A stretch of 64,000 nt of DNA from Limnomonas spitsbergensis (Eukaryota; Chlorophyta; Chlorophyceae; Chlamydomonadales). A model generated the notes under the pieces. It ran no database searches. It was given only the letters and a program-made list of their open reading frames with translations, and had not been told where the DNA came from. Made by a program: the position numbers and the translations under genes. Location: contig JAYJMM010000089.1 in NCBI GenBank assembly GCA_037349105.1, forward strand, positions 1,302,001-1,366,000, in the 5' to 3' direction. How positions within the stretch are numbered: the first letter of the stretch is position 1; each line of letters begins with the position of its first letter. This document shows, piece by piece, positions 42,633 to 54,300 of the stretch.

Positions 42633-43771
42633 CTACTCTACTCTAGGCTTCTTATTGCCGTTCACAAAGGCCTGGTATGCCTCGCATGTGACCCGGTGCT
42701 TGCTGAGAACCAGACCATCCTGGCCAGGCTTCCAACCACAACGGCAGGACTTGGGTCCCTGGCCCTGCTTGTTGGGCCTCTCTAGATTCGCAGTGCTAGG
42801 GTGTGCTGGCTAGGCTCCAGGTTCTCTCCCTTCCTCTTGGCGCTGGCCTTGGCAGCCACCATCATGTGCCCAAATGCAGAAATGACGTTCTTCACAACAG
42901 GAGAGACAACATGTGGGGCAAGTGCAGTGGAAGACAGAGCCTCCATCATGCCAGCTGCCCCCCTCCGGCTCAACTCCCTCGCAACTGTCCGGTCAAATGT
43001 TGCAAGCTGCTTTTCAGTCTTGGGGTTCAAAGCATTGCCTTGCTGCCCGGCAATCTGAGGAACTTGCAAGGCGTTGATGACCTCCTGATTGTACTCCCTG
43101 ACCATGCTGACAAAATCTGTTTTAACACCCCTGGTGTGTTTGGGCAGGAGCTCATTGAACAGAGCAATCTCCGCAATGGTGCTGATGGGGTTGCTGCAAC
43201 TGAGGATGGTGGCACGTCGAGCACCCATGTGTTGTCTCACCCACATTCCCTTCCTCTGCCTTGGCTTCGCAACTCCCACCTTGTTGTTGCATGCTCGACT
43301 GGTCTCCAGCGGCCTCCTCAGCCTGGAGCACTCAGCCTGGGTGACACCTGGCAGGGGGGATGGAGTGCATGCTGCTCCTTGTCCTGACCCCTGGTGGGTG
43401 GAGGGAGCCCCGGCTGCTACTAGCTGCTGCAGCAATGTAGGCAGGGGAGGCCTCTGAAGGGGAGGGCAGGCAGAGGCAGCTGCTCCTGGCTGCACGAACC
43501 CCCCATGCCCCGACCCCTGGTGGGTGGAGGGAGCCCCGGCTGCTATTAGTTGCTGCAGCAATGTAGGCAGGTGAGACCTCTGAAGGGGGGGGGAGGCAGA
43601 GGCAGCTGCTCCTAGCTGCTGTAGCAATGCGGGCAGGGGAGACCACTGAAAGGGGGGGGGAGGCAGAGGCAGCTGCTCTTGGCTGCATGAATCCCCCATG
43701 CCCTGACCCCTAGTGGGGAGACCTCTGAAGGGGTGGGGAGGCAGAGGCCACATGGAAGGGAGAGGGGGCAC
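42633..43771 (-). pseudogene. Mobile-element-like gene fragment with C-terminal Cys/His cluster
   Basis: A 329-codon frame (43771-42782) has a Pro/Gln-rich repeat half, then a conserved-looking half: IAEIALFNELLPKHTRGVKT, DFVSMVREYNQEVINALQVP and HVVSPVVKNVISAFGHMMVA. Just past its stop, in another frame (42778-42633), RPNKQGQGPKSCRCGWKPGQ, LVLSKHRVTCEAYQAF reads as a Cys/His metal-binding tail ending in TAG at 42633-42635. Either a small intron or a one-to-two-base frameshift separates them. The KTDF-VSMVREYNQ pattern recalls uncharacterised proteins of algal and fungal repeats; this is from memory and weak. Confidence 0.4.
43430..43765. repeat. ~160-bp repeat, two to three copies, inside the Pro/Gln-rich frame
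   Basis: GGGGAGGCAGAGGCAGCTGC, TGCAGCAATGTAGGCAGG and CCCCGACCCCTGGTGGGTGG recur. Reading frame is kept through the copies on the minus strand. Confidence 0.8.
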
Positions 43772-43849
43772 CTGTCGGCCCCAGCTTCTACAATTTCAGT
43801 GAGGGAGGAAGGTGACACAAAACATCAGTGACCATGTGTCTTCAGTTCT

Positions 43850-44040
43850 CAAATCAGAGCAGTTGCATTTGCCATGCATGCTTGTATCCAATCATAAAGC
43901 ACAGACTGTATCAATCAGAGCATTTGCATTTGCCATGCATGCTTGTACCTAATTATAAAGCACATGCTGTATCAAATCAGAGCAGTTGCATTTGCCATGC
44001 ATGCTTGTATCCAATCATAAAGCACAGACTGTAACAAATT
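43850..44040. repeat. 61-62-bp tandem repeat, three copies
   Basis: ATCAGAGCAGTTGCATTTGC, CATGCATGCTTGTATCCAAT and CATAAAGCACAGACTGTAT, between the two minus-strand frames. Confidence 0.9.
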
Positions 44041-44119
44041 AAAGCGTGGTAGCTTTATGTTCAACCCTATGCACCTCTGGCCTGGAGATCATGGTAGCTT
44101 TGGCCATGGCCTTCTTCCG

Positions 44120-44726
44120 CTATGCATGCTCAATAACAGCGTGAGCCCAGGAGCGCATGCGCATGTCATTGGTGACGCGGACCATGTGGGCAGTGTTGCT
44201 GCCGTTGCAAGATCCTGCACTGAAGTACAGGGCTGCTGTATTGGTCAAACCAGCATTGGCAGATTGGAAGACCTTGAAGGGGAAGCTGTGAGCCACAGCA
44301 GCCGGGAGCAGGCTCCTCATCTCCGGGTCTATGTCGGAGTATGCTTTCTTGCAGGACTTGCAGTACCAGCGCCGACAGACAAGGTACGTGTCAAGGTCCT
44401 CAGCACCAAGACCTTTGACGAGCTTCGCTGTGTCGCCCGACCCATGGCCGTCCAGCTTCCCAGAGCAGCTAGGACACTTGCGAGGATGTGCTGCTTCCCC
44501 ATGCAGCAGCAGTGGGTCCCACCTCTGCACTTCCACGAACTGCAAAGCTTCGTCCCAGTCGGACGTGCTCTGGTGTCTGCTGGACTTGACAATGCACGGC
44601 TCAAAGCTGAAGGACCCATTCAAGAGCTGTTTCGCTGGACAGCTGGGCCTCTTGATGCTGCCTTTGCACAGCTGCCATGGCTCCACAATGTCATCGCTGA
44701 CATCGATGACGACCCGCTGCAGTTCC
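44120..44726 (-). CDS. Zinc-ribbon protein of a probable mobile element (exon or fragment)
   Basis: A minus-strand exon begins at 44726 after acceptor CCCACAG and stays open to a stop at 44120. It shows two CxxC pairs around a variable spacer: RKCPSCSGKLDGHG and YLVCRRWYCKSCKKAY, followed by DIDPEMRSLLPAAVAHSFPF. A CxxC...CxxC ribbon followed by 'LLP..vA..FP' is a layout I associate with uncharacterised repeat-borne proteins (DUF6729-like); I cannot confirm this without a search. No start codon is assigned. It lies in the same orientation as the 42633-43771 fragment and probably belongs to the same decayed element. Confidence 0.45.
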
Positions 44727-45008
44727 TGTGGGTGATGTCAGTGGAATCGTATCCCAGCTGCAGCTCCAGGTCGCAGATTACCATTCCAACGAGATTAAAT
44801 TGCAATTTACATAATAACTGGCCTGCATTCTTCCCCTTGTTGGGACAGACACGAAAGGTCATGTGCGTACTCATGTTGAAAGCATTGGGTATGAGCCTGA
44901 ATTGGATGTGTATTAACTGGGGAGACGCGGTATTGACTCTGGCACGATATATATTTTCAAAAGAAGTCACAGTGACATCTTGCAACTTCTTCCCTTTTTG
45001 CCCCTGTT

Positions 45009-45080
45009 CATACCAGAGGTGACTTGCCTACTTTACCGCCTAGACCCCGGCGGTAAAGTAGGCAAGTCACCTCTGGTATG
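45009..45080. repeat. Hairpin with 32-bp perfect arms, 8-base loop
   Basis: Left arm 45009-45040 begins CATACCAGAGGTGACTTGCC; right arm 45049-45080 is its exact complement. Loop TAGACCCC. Lies just upstream of the minus-strand zinc-ribbon frame. Confidence 0.95.
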
Positions 45081-45681
45081 ACCCCAAAAGTAATCTTTTT
45101 GAACGTGGAAAGAGTGAAGCGGCGCCTAATTTTAAAATATCTGGGGGCATCGCAAGTAGGTGCTGCTAATCGTCCTAGCGACGCCTAATGTGTCACGTAA
45201 AACTTCCCACCCTGTTTGCTGAGTCAGACCTGGTCAGGCACGTTCTGATTTTCTTGATCTCGTCCTGCGTGTCGCATTTCATGTCGGGGAATCGTTTTGC
45301 ACCATTGATCTTCCTCAATGGCCTGGCTCACCCAACTCGGTCGTCGATCTGAGTGTGGACATGGCGTGCATGACATCCCTGAGCCACAAAGAACAGGGGC
45401 CGAAGCTCTCTCCCGGCGCAGAGAAGATGCAAGCATAGAGAAGGGAGCCATGCAGGGATTCTGGGGCAAGGATTCAAACGGCCCCACGGGTTTTGGGCTT
45501 CTCGCAGGAACGAGTCTTGCAGGAAACCGTAGTGCCGGGTTCGGGTTTGTGAACTCAAATGTTTCGTCCTCCAAACCCATTTGCTACACGCGCGTTGATA
45601 ATTTAATATACTGAACATCGAATATTGGTTACGTATAATAAATGACATGTCGTCTGGTTCGTTGTAGGTCTCGGTGCAAAC

Positions 45682-45770
45682 CTTCGTCATCACACGTCAC
45701 CTATCAAAACGAGGTAGGTAACGTGTGATGACGAAGATTTCTCTGCTGGCCACTTAGTGGCCAGCAGAGA
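45682..45770. repeat. Two adjacent hairpins
   Basis: First: CTTCGTCATCACACGT (45682-45697) pairs with ACGTGTGATGACGAAG (45721-45736). Second: TCTCTGCTGGCCACT (45740-45754) pairs with AGTGGCCAGCAGAGA (45756-45770) across a single base. Confidence 0.9.
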
Positions 45771-45855
45771 ATAGCCGGCGCGTGACAAGGACTGGCACAA
45801 TCAGAGGTGGCTGGGTCCAAGGTGCGCTAAGTGGTACAGCTGGTACAGCTGCTCC

Positions 45856-46116
45856 ATGATGCATGGTCATCAAGTGCCCCACAGGCTCATCGTGCTGCAC
45901 ATGAGGGAGGGAATGCCGGGCAGGGACGAGCTGCGTGTCCTATTCAAGCAGGACTGCATGCATAGCGCAGAGAGCCCTCCCAACAGGCAGCTGCGCGGGG
46001 CGGCCTTAGCCGACCTTGTGGCCAGCATGGGCGCTAGGTGCCGAGCATGGGCTAAGGGACTCGCATCTGACAGACGCTCTGTGGAGCAGAAGCTCAGCAA
46101 TGACATGTTCAAGTGA
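45856..46116 (+). CDS. Short ORF of unknown function within the inverted-repeat segment
   Basis: 86 codons, MMHGHQVPHRLIVLHMREGM ... LSNDMFK. No recognised family or splice partners. Composition looks protein-like (mixed charged residues, no repeats), so it may be the tail of an element-borne gene. Confidence 0.25.
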   Translation: MMHGHQVPHRLIVLHMREGMPGRDELRVLFKQDCMHSAESPPNRQLRGAALADLVASMGARCRAWAKGLASDRRSVEQKLSNDMFK

Positions 46117-46923
46117 CATGATGTACCACTGGGCTTGATAATCTGTGTCAACTTGTTCACGAGTCTACTTGTGCCCTGCAGTCAAGTCACTCTTTATTGA
46201 AATTATGTGGCATGCAGGTCACGAGCGATGAGGGCCTCAAGTTATTCAAAATCCTGCTGCTCAACCGGGACCAGTGTGGCCGTTCATATATGCTTGATAG
46301 TCAGGGTGATGTTTGCTGCCTTTGATCCTCGCGCTGACATCCTCTGTCTCTCCTTCTATGCACTCCTCGTTCAGGATGCATCAGTATTTGGAGCAAGATC
46401 AGCAGAAGCCTGCTATGCTCTTATCTACGAGTTTGAATTCGCAAGCTATGCCCAGATGCCCTGCAACGGGAGGGGTCGGGCGAGACAATCAATTCGATTA
46501 TGAAGCTGCAGGCGCGTTTGAAATAATAGCTGAATCGCGATTCTCCCAACCAACGTTTTGGGACATGAGGCTCCAGCCTCGCAACAGCCTTTGAAATGGC
46601 TAACCCGAACCCGGCACTACGGTTTCCTGGCTGCTTTGGCGAACCGTATATGTATGGCGAATCCGTATTTGTATGGCGTATCCGTATTAGCAGCTGGGGA
46701 ACCGTAATTGGGGTTGCGTGTTAGCATGTTGTGCAGCTTGAGGTGGTCTTGGGAATTCGCTGCTCTGGCGAACCATATCTGTATGGGAAAAGGGGAAATG
46801 GGAAGTCGTAGGCCAGTTGGTTGGCGGTGGTTGGGAAGTTGGGGAGGCTACCTGGGAACTTGTAAGCGGCTGCGCTTTTGTGTGTGCTGTTTCGGAATGT
46901 CATTCTTATCATTTTGGAGGCAG

Positions 46924-48367
46924 GAGAAGCATGATGAGAAGAAGCAGAGGCAGGATGCGGCGCAGGCTGGTTTGCAAACAGCCCTGCTGTCGGTGGACCC
47001 GTTTGCGCGGGGTGGCATGTATGTGCGTCCCGTTGACGCGCCCTGGTCCGTCGCGTCTACGGCTGCAGACGATCTGTTGAGGTCGGGGGAGTTTCGGCTA
47101 TTTGCACCCGCACTTGGCGCCAGTGAGTTGGCGGATGGCGTCTGTCTGTGTCGCGTATGCCAGGGCTCTGTGGTATATTTGGCTGTTATGTGTAGGCTGA
47201 TATGAGTCGTGTGTTGTTTGTGCTCGGGTACCTGGGTTGTTCGCATTTGTGTGTGCAGACTTAGACTGACTGTGGAATGTGCGTACAGGCGGGCTGTCGG
47301 CTCCAAGCTGTGATTGTGAAGCGGCTGGATGAGAAGATAGAGGAGTGTTTGGTTCGCACACTGCCTCTCGATATATACGACGTGTCTGGGAGGAATCACC
47401 AGTGCCTTTTGAACGTGCTGCATCGGTTCGCTTATCGGTTGCTGGCCAGCGTGTTTTTCGAGCCTGACGGTACGTGTAGGGATGGGTCGGTTGGTGAGTC
47501 ACGTGGCCAGTGCGGTGTGTAGTTTGTCTGCTGCTTGGCGTGATGTAACTCTGCCTTTGCGATGGTCGCAGATTTCACCTCTGCAATGACGCTTGCGTCG
47601 GCATTGTTAAGGATGGTGCGGTCCTATCGGAAGTTTGTGTCGACGTTTCAGGCTTGCGTGCTGCCGCGGCATGTGCAGAGCGTGGAGGAAGAGCTGGCTT
47701 TGCACGCAGCGGGGCCAATGCTTGGGCAGTCCCTCCCGTTTATCAGCGGCGATCTGTTGGTGATCCTTCACGAAATGACCGGCATCGATTTCTGCTTGAT
47801 ACAGGCGAGTGGGGGTGGGTAGTGCTTGCTGGTTTGGTGGCGTGTGGCTGGGAAGTGTCGGAAGCGTGTTGTTGGATGATGTTTCTTGTGTGTCTTGCAT
47901 GAAGGGGTAATGTGTAATCGTGATGTTGGCTGTGCTGTTCGCCGGTTGCATTGTGAGCGGTATTCTGTGTGAACCCTGATTGTTTTGCTGATGGGGCGCT
48001 GTTCCTGCTGTGTTGTAGGAGGAAAACAATTTCGACATTGGCACGCTTGGCATTGGTTTGAGCGTCAATTTGATGCAGAAGGACGCGTTATCAGTACCTG
48101 CTTCGATCGACGGCGTGAAGGTGGTCGTTCTTGCTGCGGACACTATAGTGGTGCTGTCTCGGGCTCAACACTTTGAAGCCTGCTGCGTGCGAGAGGATTT
48201 ACATCTTGTGGGCCACCAGCATGACTTGGGCGCTGCGGGGTCTTCGCTCGTGGGCATGCTGCTGCCCGAGTCGTCCATTTTGAGCGCACAAGCCTGGCTC
48301 GCGATCGACGCGAATCGTATGGCTCTCCAGGGCTTGCAAGTGGCGTCGGGCGTGACGCCATTGTCGG
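46924..48367 (+). CDS. N-terminal region, OTU-like cysteine protease candidate (exons 1-4)
   Basis: In exon 2, VSGRNHQCLLNVLHRFAYRL resembles the Cys-helix motif of OTU proteases (DGNCLFRA type); the Cys codon is at 47403-47405. In exon 3, FISGDLLVILHEMTGIDFCL resembles the 'WGg..EL.aLs..l...I.v' strand region. In exon 4, VVVLAADTIVVLSRAQHFEA resembles the closing strand with catalytic His (codon 48169-48171). Exon 1 reads GLQTALLSVDPFARGGMYVR. OTU domains are known passengers of some transposon polyproteins. The spacing and fold order fit but identity is low by eye, so this is a suggestion. Confidence 0.4.
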
Positions 48368-51300
48368 GTGCGATGTTCTTGCTGATCGTTGATTTTTGTG
48401 TTGCCATGTTGCTGGAGCCATGTCGATGTCTGGTGCTGGTATGTCTGTGTGCTGGCTGTCGGACCTGCATGGCCCATGATGTTGGCTTAGTTGGAATGTG
48501 CATGGCATTTCCGTGGGTGCTTGGTCTGGCTGGTGCTGGAGGCTGGAGGGATGGACTTGTCTGCACCCTTTGACTTATGGGTGTGAGTTGCTTGCTCAGG
48601 TAGCCTTTTGCTGTCGTCTTCTGGAATGAAGCTTCCGGAGGGCAATGTGCGATGCGATGGAGGTAGGATGGGCATGTGTGTGCTGTGCTTTGTGACAGCC
48701 TAACTGTATGTTGCCAGGTTGTGATGTTGTTTCTGCTTGTAGGTAGAATGTATGTTTTGGATTTTGGGTTATGTGTGCAGGTGTCATGGGCTGGAGTGGT
48801 GGGCAGTTTTTGGGGCTGTCTGACTTTGGTGTGTGGGCTGTGTCCGGTGCGGTGTCTTGCTGTAAAATTTCATTGCTGCAATTCTGTTTGTTGCCCGGCT
48901 TTGCGCAGAAGATGTGAAATGCTTGTGTTAGGTGGAGTTGTGTTATGTGGAATGGGGTGGCAGGCTATGGAAGTGGGTGGCCTTGGAATGTTGTGAGCAA
49001 TTTGTCTGTTTTGCACAGGAAAGCTGCCACCGCCAGTTCCTGGAATGCAGGCTGTGCCAGATGGAGGGGGACTGGAAGGAAGTGAGGTGTTTGCACATGC
49101 ATGCTGTGTTTTGTGTTTGTGTAGCTAAACTGCGGAAGGTTGCGTATAATGATATTTATAATGCTTGGGAATGGTTGTGTTGATGTTTGGGATGCTCTGT
49201 ATGCAGGGGCTATAAACCGAGACATTCGTGGCATTGGCTGGCCAGTGGTGGATTTGTGTGCTAGTGGCAGACAGCCAGGCGTGGTGTCTTGTTCTGCGGT
49301 GTGTGACATGCAGAATAGTCAAGCTCCTGAGTGGCATCCGACTGGTGAGTCTTGCTTGGGGGTGCGTTGAATGATTTTCACCATATGATTAGGAGGATGT
49401 AGTGTTGCTTGCTTGTTACTTGGATTGTGCTGATGTTATGAAGGCTGGTTGATGTGGTATGTTTCGGCCCTGCATAAAACTGTATGGTGAAGTGTTATGT
49501 ATGGTTCCTTTGTAGGTGTGGGAAAACGTGTTTCTGGAGGACAGGTGAAGGATTCAGGTGATGGTCCATCAGCTGGCCATTGGAGGTCTTGCTCGGGGAC
49601 TGGACCAGGATGTGGCTGTGATGTGGTTTTGGACACTCAGGAGAGGTCTGATTGGGTTGCCAAAGGTGAGTGCGCTGTTTGTGTGGGTGCATGATTTCAA
49701 AAACTTGTGTTAGGGTTGTGTTAAGCTGGTTAGCTTGTGGCTGAGGTGAAGAAAGCCATGCGTTGGGTGTTTATGTATATTTGTTGCAACAGGTGACTCT
49801 GTGGCATGTTATGGTTATGTTCTTGTTCTGTAATGTTAGGAAGGTCTGTGTTGAATGTTTGTTGGCATGGCTTGGATATCTGAAGCTTGCCTTGTATGTC
49901 CTCTATGTGCAGCGGCGTCTTATGTCTTAGAGGATTTCGTTCTGTCCAAGAATGCGGTAGCTGTCTGTCATCTGGACAACAGTCAGGAGGGTGTGCACTG
50001 GTCTCGGGGAGGTGAGGATGGGTGTGGGGAAATTGTGTTTTTCCTTATTTAGGGTTGGTGCAGATGCATGTTGTAGTGCATGTGTTCTATGTGCTGGATT
50101 GTGCCTGGTAGGGCACGGTGGCAGCCTGTGTTGTGTTAGGTTTTTGGCAATAGGATTGTCTGGTATTGGGGTTAGGGATTACGATAGGGGTGCTGCGCAT
50201 CTGTGAGTTGGCTTCTGTTCTGAGTGCACTGCAATGATGGGGCTGAGGGCTAGGTGCTTAGGTTTCCCCTGGTACTATTGCTTTGGTTTAGGTGTAGGGC
50301 GATGCGGTACTGGTTGACGGTTTATGTTTTGGTTTGTGTACTGAGTTGACGGCTGTGGTTTCAGGTATTGTGGGTAGGCTTGGGTTTCGGCTTTGGTTGT
50401 GGGTTCTGTTTGTTTTGGGCTTTGGCTTATGGTGTGGGTGCTGTATGTACTGGGGTTGAGCTGAGCTGTTGTGTATTGTGTGTATCGAATTATGGGTTGC
50501 GGTGGAGGGAGCATTGTGTATTGTGTTGAGGGCTTAGGTTGTGCTTGCATCCCGGGTGCACGGCTGAGGTGCAGGGTGTAATGCGTACTGTCCTGGGATT
50601 AGGTGCATTTGTATTGCGTATGGGTGTGGGGCTAAGGTTCTGGGATCTATGCGTATGTTTGCCTGAGTTTCTGACTTGACTAACTGTGAGAAATGTTTGC
50701 TTTGTTGTTGCTTGTGTATGCAGGTGGTATTGGTCTTCGCAACCGGTTTGAGGCATTGGCAGCAGAAGGAGATACGGTCCTTGATGGTGATGACCTGGAT
50801 GAGGCTGTCTTGGTTTCTCGTGTGTGCTCTCGCCTTTTGGGTGAGCTGGGTGTGTGTGATGGCTGGTATCACTGTTGTCATACTGGGTTAATGGTGGTAG
50901 GCATTTGAGGTGGTTGGCTGTGCAAGTGGCATGACTAGAAGAATGAATAACGTTGTTCTTGCCTGTAGGCGAGCCTGGTAGCATGGATGATGGTCTTGTT
51001 GGTGGAATGGCTGTGCCTCGCCGTCCGGCCGCTCGTCCCGTGAATCTGCCGAGATACATGCTGGAAACTGCGGGCAACAACGGTGCAAGGCCTGTGGATT
51101 CAGGTACGTGTAGGATCTGTGGTGTAAGTGTTGGCACATGAAATATCATGTGATGCAGTGTGTTAAGCGATTGGACATTGCATATGCGATATTTCTGCTG
51201 GGATGTGGAATGTTATGCCATGACGTGCGCATTTGTGGGTTAGCCCTGTCGAAGGTGGGCTACATCCTTGCTATGTGCATGATGGTGCAGTGCAGATGGT

Positions 51301-54300
51301 CGAGGGTTATGCCTCTGTTATGGTGCTGCTGGTTTATGTTGCTGTGCATTGTGCGTATGTGGATGGGCTTTGTGTTGCTGTTGATGTGCATCATATGCAG
51401 TTTATATTGATGTGCTTGCAGGAGGTGCACGTCCGGCAGCTGCGACTGTTTTGCCAACGGGCATCAGGGCTGGATGTTTGAATCTTTCTTCGGGGGTCCC
51501 TCCTGGAGATTCTTTGTTGGGTAAGTGGGATTTGGAGCCTGTTGTTCTCACAGGGGGTTGTATGTGCTGTACCTGTGAATGGTATGCATCTTATTAGTCA
51601 AGTGACAGTAGGGTTAAGGGATGTGGGGTGTTTGGGTTTGGAGGCTGTCATATGGTGGGACGGGATTGGTACTGTATGATGTGTGGATTTTGCGCATTTG
51701 TGGGTTAGGCTGTGGATGGTGTGCTATAAGTGTGGTATGTGCATGCGCTGCAGTGTGGATAGTGTGTGGGTTTTGCCTTTGCACTGCTGTGGCTGGCTTA
51801 GGTGTATTAGTTATGTGAATGTGGATTGGCCATGTGTTATGCCTGATAGTGTTTAGCATATGTATCTATCCTGCTGTGCTTGTAGGAGGCGCACGTATGG
51901 CAGCTGCGTCTGGTTTGCCATCGGGCACCAAGGCTGGATTTCTGAATCTTGCTTCATTGATGTCTGCTGGTGCTGCTTTGGTGTCGGGTAAGTGGGTTGA
52001 GGTGTTTGTTGATTGTCTATGTGGTCATGATTGGTATGTGCAAATGAGTGTGTCTTTGGTATCATGTACTGGTGTGAGGCTTGATGTTTGTATGGCTAGC
52101 TCGCACAATGTGGCAGATGCTGTGACATAAGGCTAGCACATTTCGACTGTTTTGGCAAGTGGTATCCCTGTATAATGGTCTCTGAATTTGGCTATTTCCT
52201 TGGTACCTGCCTGATGGAGTTGTGCGGATGGTGCGAGGGTTCTCCCTCTGGTCTGTGGCCTGAAGTGTGTATGGTTTGCTTGGAAATGTGGCAGATGCTG
52301 TGTCGTAAGGCTAGCCTTTGTGCCTGTTTCTACAACAGGTATTCCTGTACATTGGTCTTTGTATGTGGGGAAATGGTTGTGTAGTTGGCTGATGCACCTT
52401 TGTGATGCTCGTATTTTGGTGCATGACATGCCCTTATTTGTGGTGTTGGACAGGAGCGTCTGTATGTCGATCGACACCGCTTGAGGTACGGAAACGTACA
52501 CGCGCGGCGCTGGAAGTGGAGGCAGAATCTGATGAAGACTGTGGAGATGAAGAAGAAGAAGATGATGATATAGGAGGTGAGATGCTGGTACTTTTGGGCT
52601 GTCTTGTAGTTTGAAGTGGTGGTCTCTGTGTGTGTGTTTCCTGTGCCTCTTGGGGACTGTGCATGTGTGGATGTGGTGCCTGGATTGGAGGAGGCTGGTG
52701 TGGAAATGATGAAGTTGCTGGGGTTGGATGTGTTTGCTCTGCGGGGATTGGACTGAGAACGGTAGGATTGAAGTTGTGTTTTCTGTCCTTCTGAAGGTAC
52801 TGACTTCGCGGCAGAGCAGGTCATAGTTTGGACGTCGCGCTGCAATCCCTCTTGGGGGTTAACTTGCAAGGCAGTCTATCAAGCATGGTGCTGAAGGGCG
52901 AACGATTACTGGGGTGTAGCCCTGATTCGTTTTTGTCGCCAACTGCGTCTGCTACCTTAGGAACTGAGGAAGGTTTAGTGCGAGCGTGGAGTTATTATGA
53001 AGGGTACTGTGCTGCTAGTGCTTATGATGTGAATGTGTGGCCTCCGACATGGCCGCTGTGGGAGGGTTTTATTAGGGCTGCCAGCGAGACTGTATCTTCG
53101 TATCCTCGTTTGAAGGCAGTTTTGCAACAGGTTTGCACGGTTGGTTGTCGTATGCATGTAGGTGTGCTTGGACCTAATATTGTATACATGGCTATGCAAC
53201 GGCGTTTGACAAATGTGTTGTTGAGGCACTATGGGAGTAGGGTGAAAAGAGTGGAGGGCATTACGCAGCAAGAAGTTCGCAATTTCTGGAAGTATTTGGA
53301 TGTGAATTCTATTCATGGCCTTATGGAAGGATCGTTATTTGCGTTTGGTATAAATGGGGGCGGGAAGCGTCCCAGCTCTGTGGCGCACATTTTGTTGAGC
53401 CATGTGGTTGTTACCGCTGAGGCGGTAAAAGTAAGCAGCGGGGAAACAATTTTGTTTCCGTCGTTTTGTGTTTCCATCGCAAAGGAAAAGTATATGGACT
53501 ATAGTGGTATGCGCAGCGTGAGGGAATGGGCGGAAGGAATGGAGGACATAGACACTTGGGGTTTAATGATGTACAGTCATTACTGTTACCAGCAGTTGGT
53601 GTGGCGTGGGGCATTTGTGAATGGTGATCCCTTGAAGGTTGCAAAGGCGGGTGATGTGTTAGAGTGGAAGGAGGATGTGGAGTTTTGGTACTTGTTTTGC
53701 TGGAGTAAGGCGGATGTGTATGTGAATACTCGGGCAATGAGTCCTGCGGAATTGTCGTCTATAAATAAAACGATTCTACTGCGCATGGGTATGCCTCCAA
53801 GGGGTTATTCGTCTCATAGGAAGGGGTGCATAACGCGGGCTATGATTTTGGAGCTGTTGTCTCACAAGGGGAAAAATATTGAGGAGTCCCTGACAAATGT
53901 TCTCCTGCGTTGGGGTGGTTGGGATTGCATTAGGGGCATGGACACCATGAAGAGGGTGTATGTTCAGCCTATTCTTGACAGGTATATGGATACCATTGGT
54001 TTGGGGTTGGGACGGGAAATGTCTGAAGCTGAATTGGAGGCTAAGAGGGCAGCTTACTTGGGTGCTACGTTGGAGGGTCCCACGGGGGGGGTGCGCATTA
54101 GGGGCACTGTTGCAGCGTTGCCTGTTGTGCGCATGGCGGCCTGTCATGATAGGGTGTTCAAAGCCCATCAGAAGCAGCTTGATGATGCAATGCTTGATTT
54201 GAGGGCATCAGCGATGTCTGATGAAAGGGTTCTTCCGTGTGCAAACTTCATGGATGATAAGAAAGCCTTGTCAAAGTTGTTGAAGCTGCATGGGTCAGCT

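Larger units (their letters stand above)
45522..46631. mobile_element. ~1.1-kb segment bounded by 28-bp inverted repeats
   Basis: CAGGAAACCGTAGTGCCGGG TTCGGGTT at the left (45522) has its exact complement at the right (46604-46631). A clear target duplication was not found, so it could be a TIR element or two facing ends of separate copies. It encloses an 86-codon plus-strand frame and two hairpins. Confidence 0.5.

Noticed and set aside
42801..43387. Plus-strand frames opposite the Pro/Gln-rich gene fragment
   Set aside because: Shadow frames; the minus-strand reading has the more protein-like composition and the Cys/His tail.
44057..45022. Plus-strand 321-codon frame
   Set aside because: It lies antisense to the CxxC/CxxC zinc-ribbon frame and shows no motif; it also runs into the hairpin.
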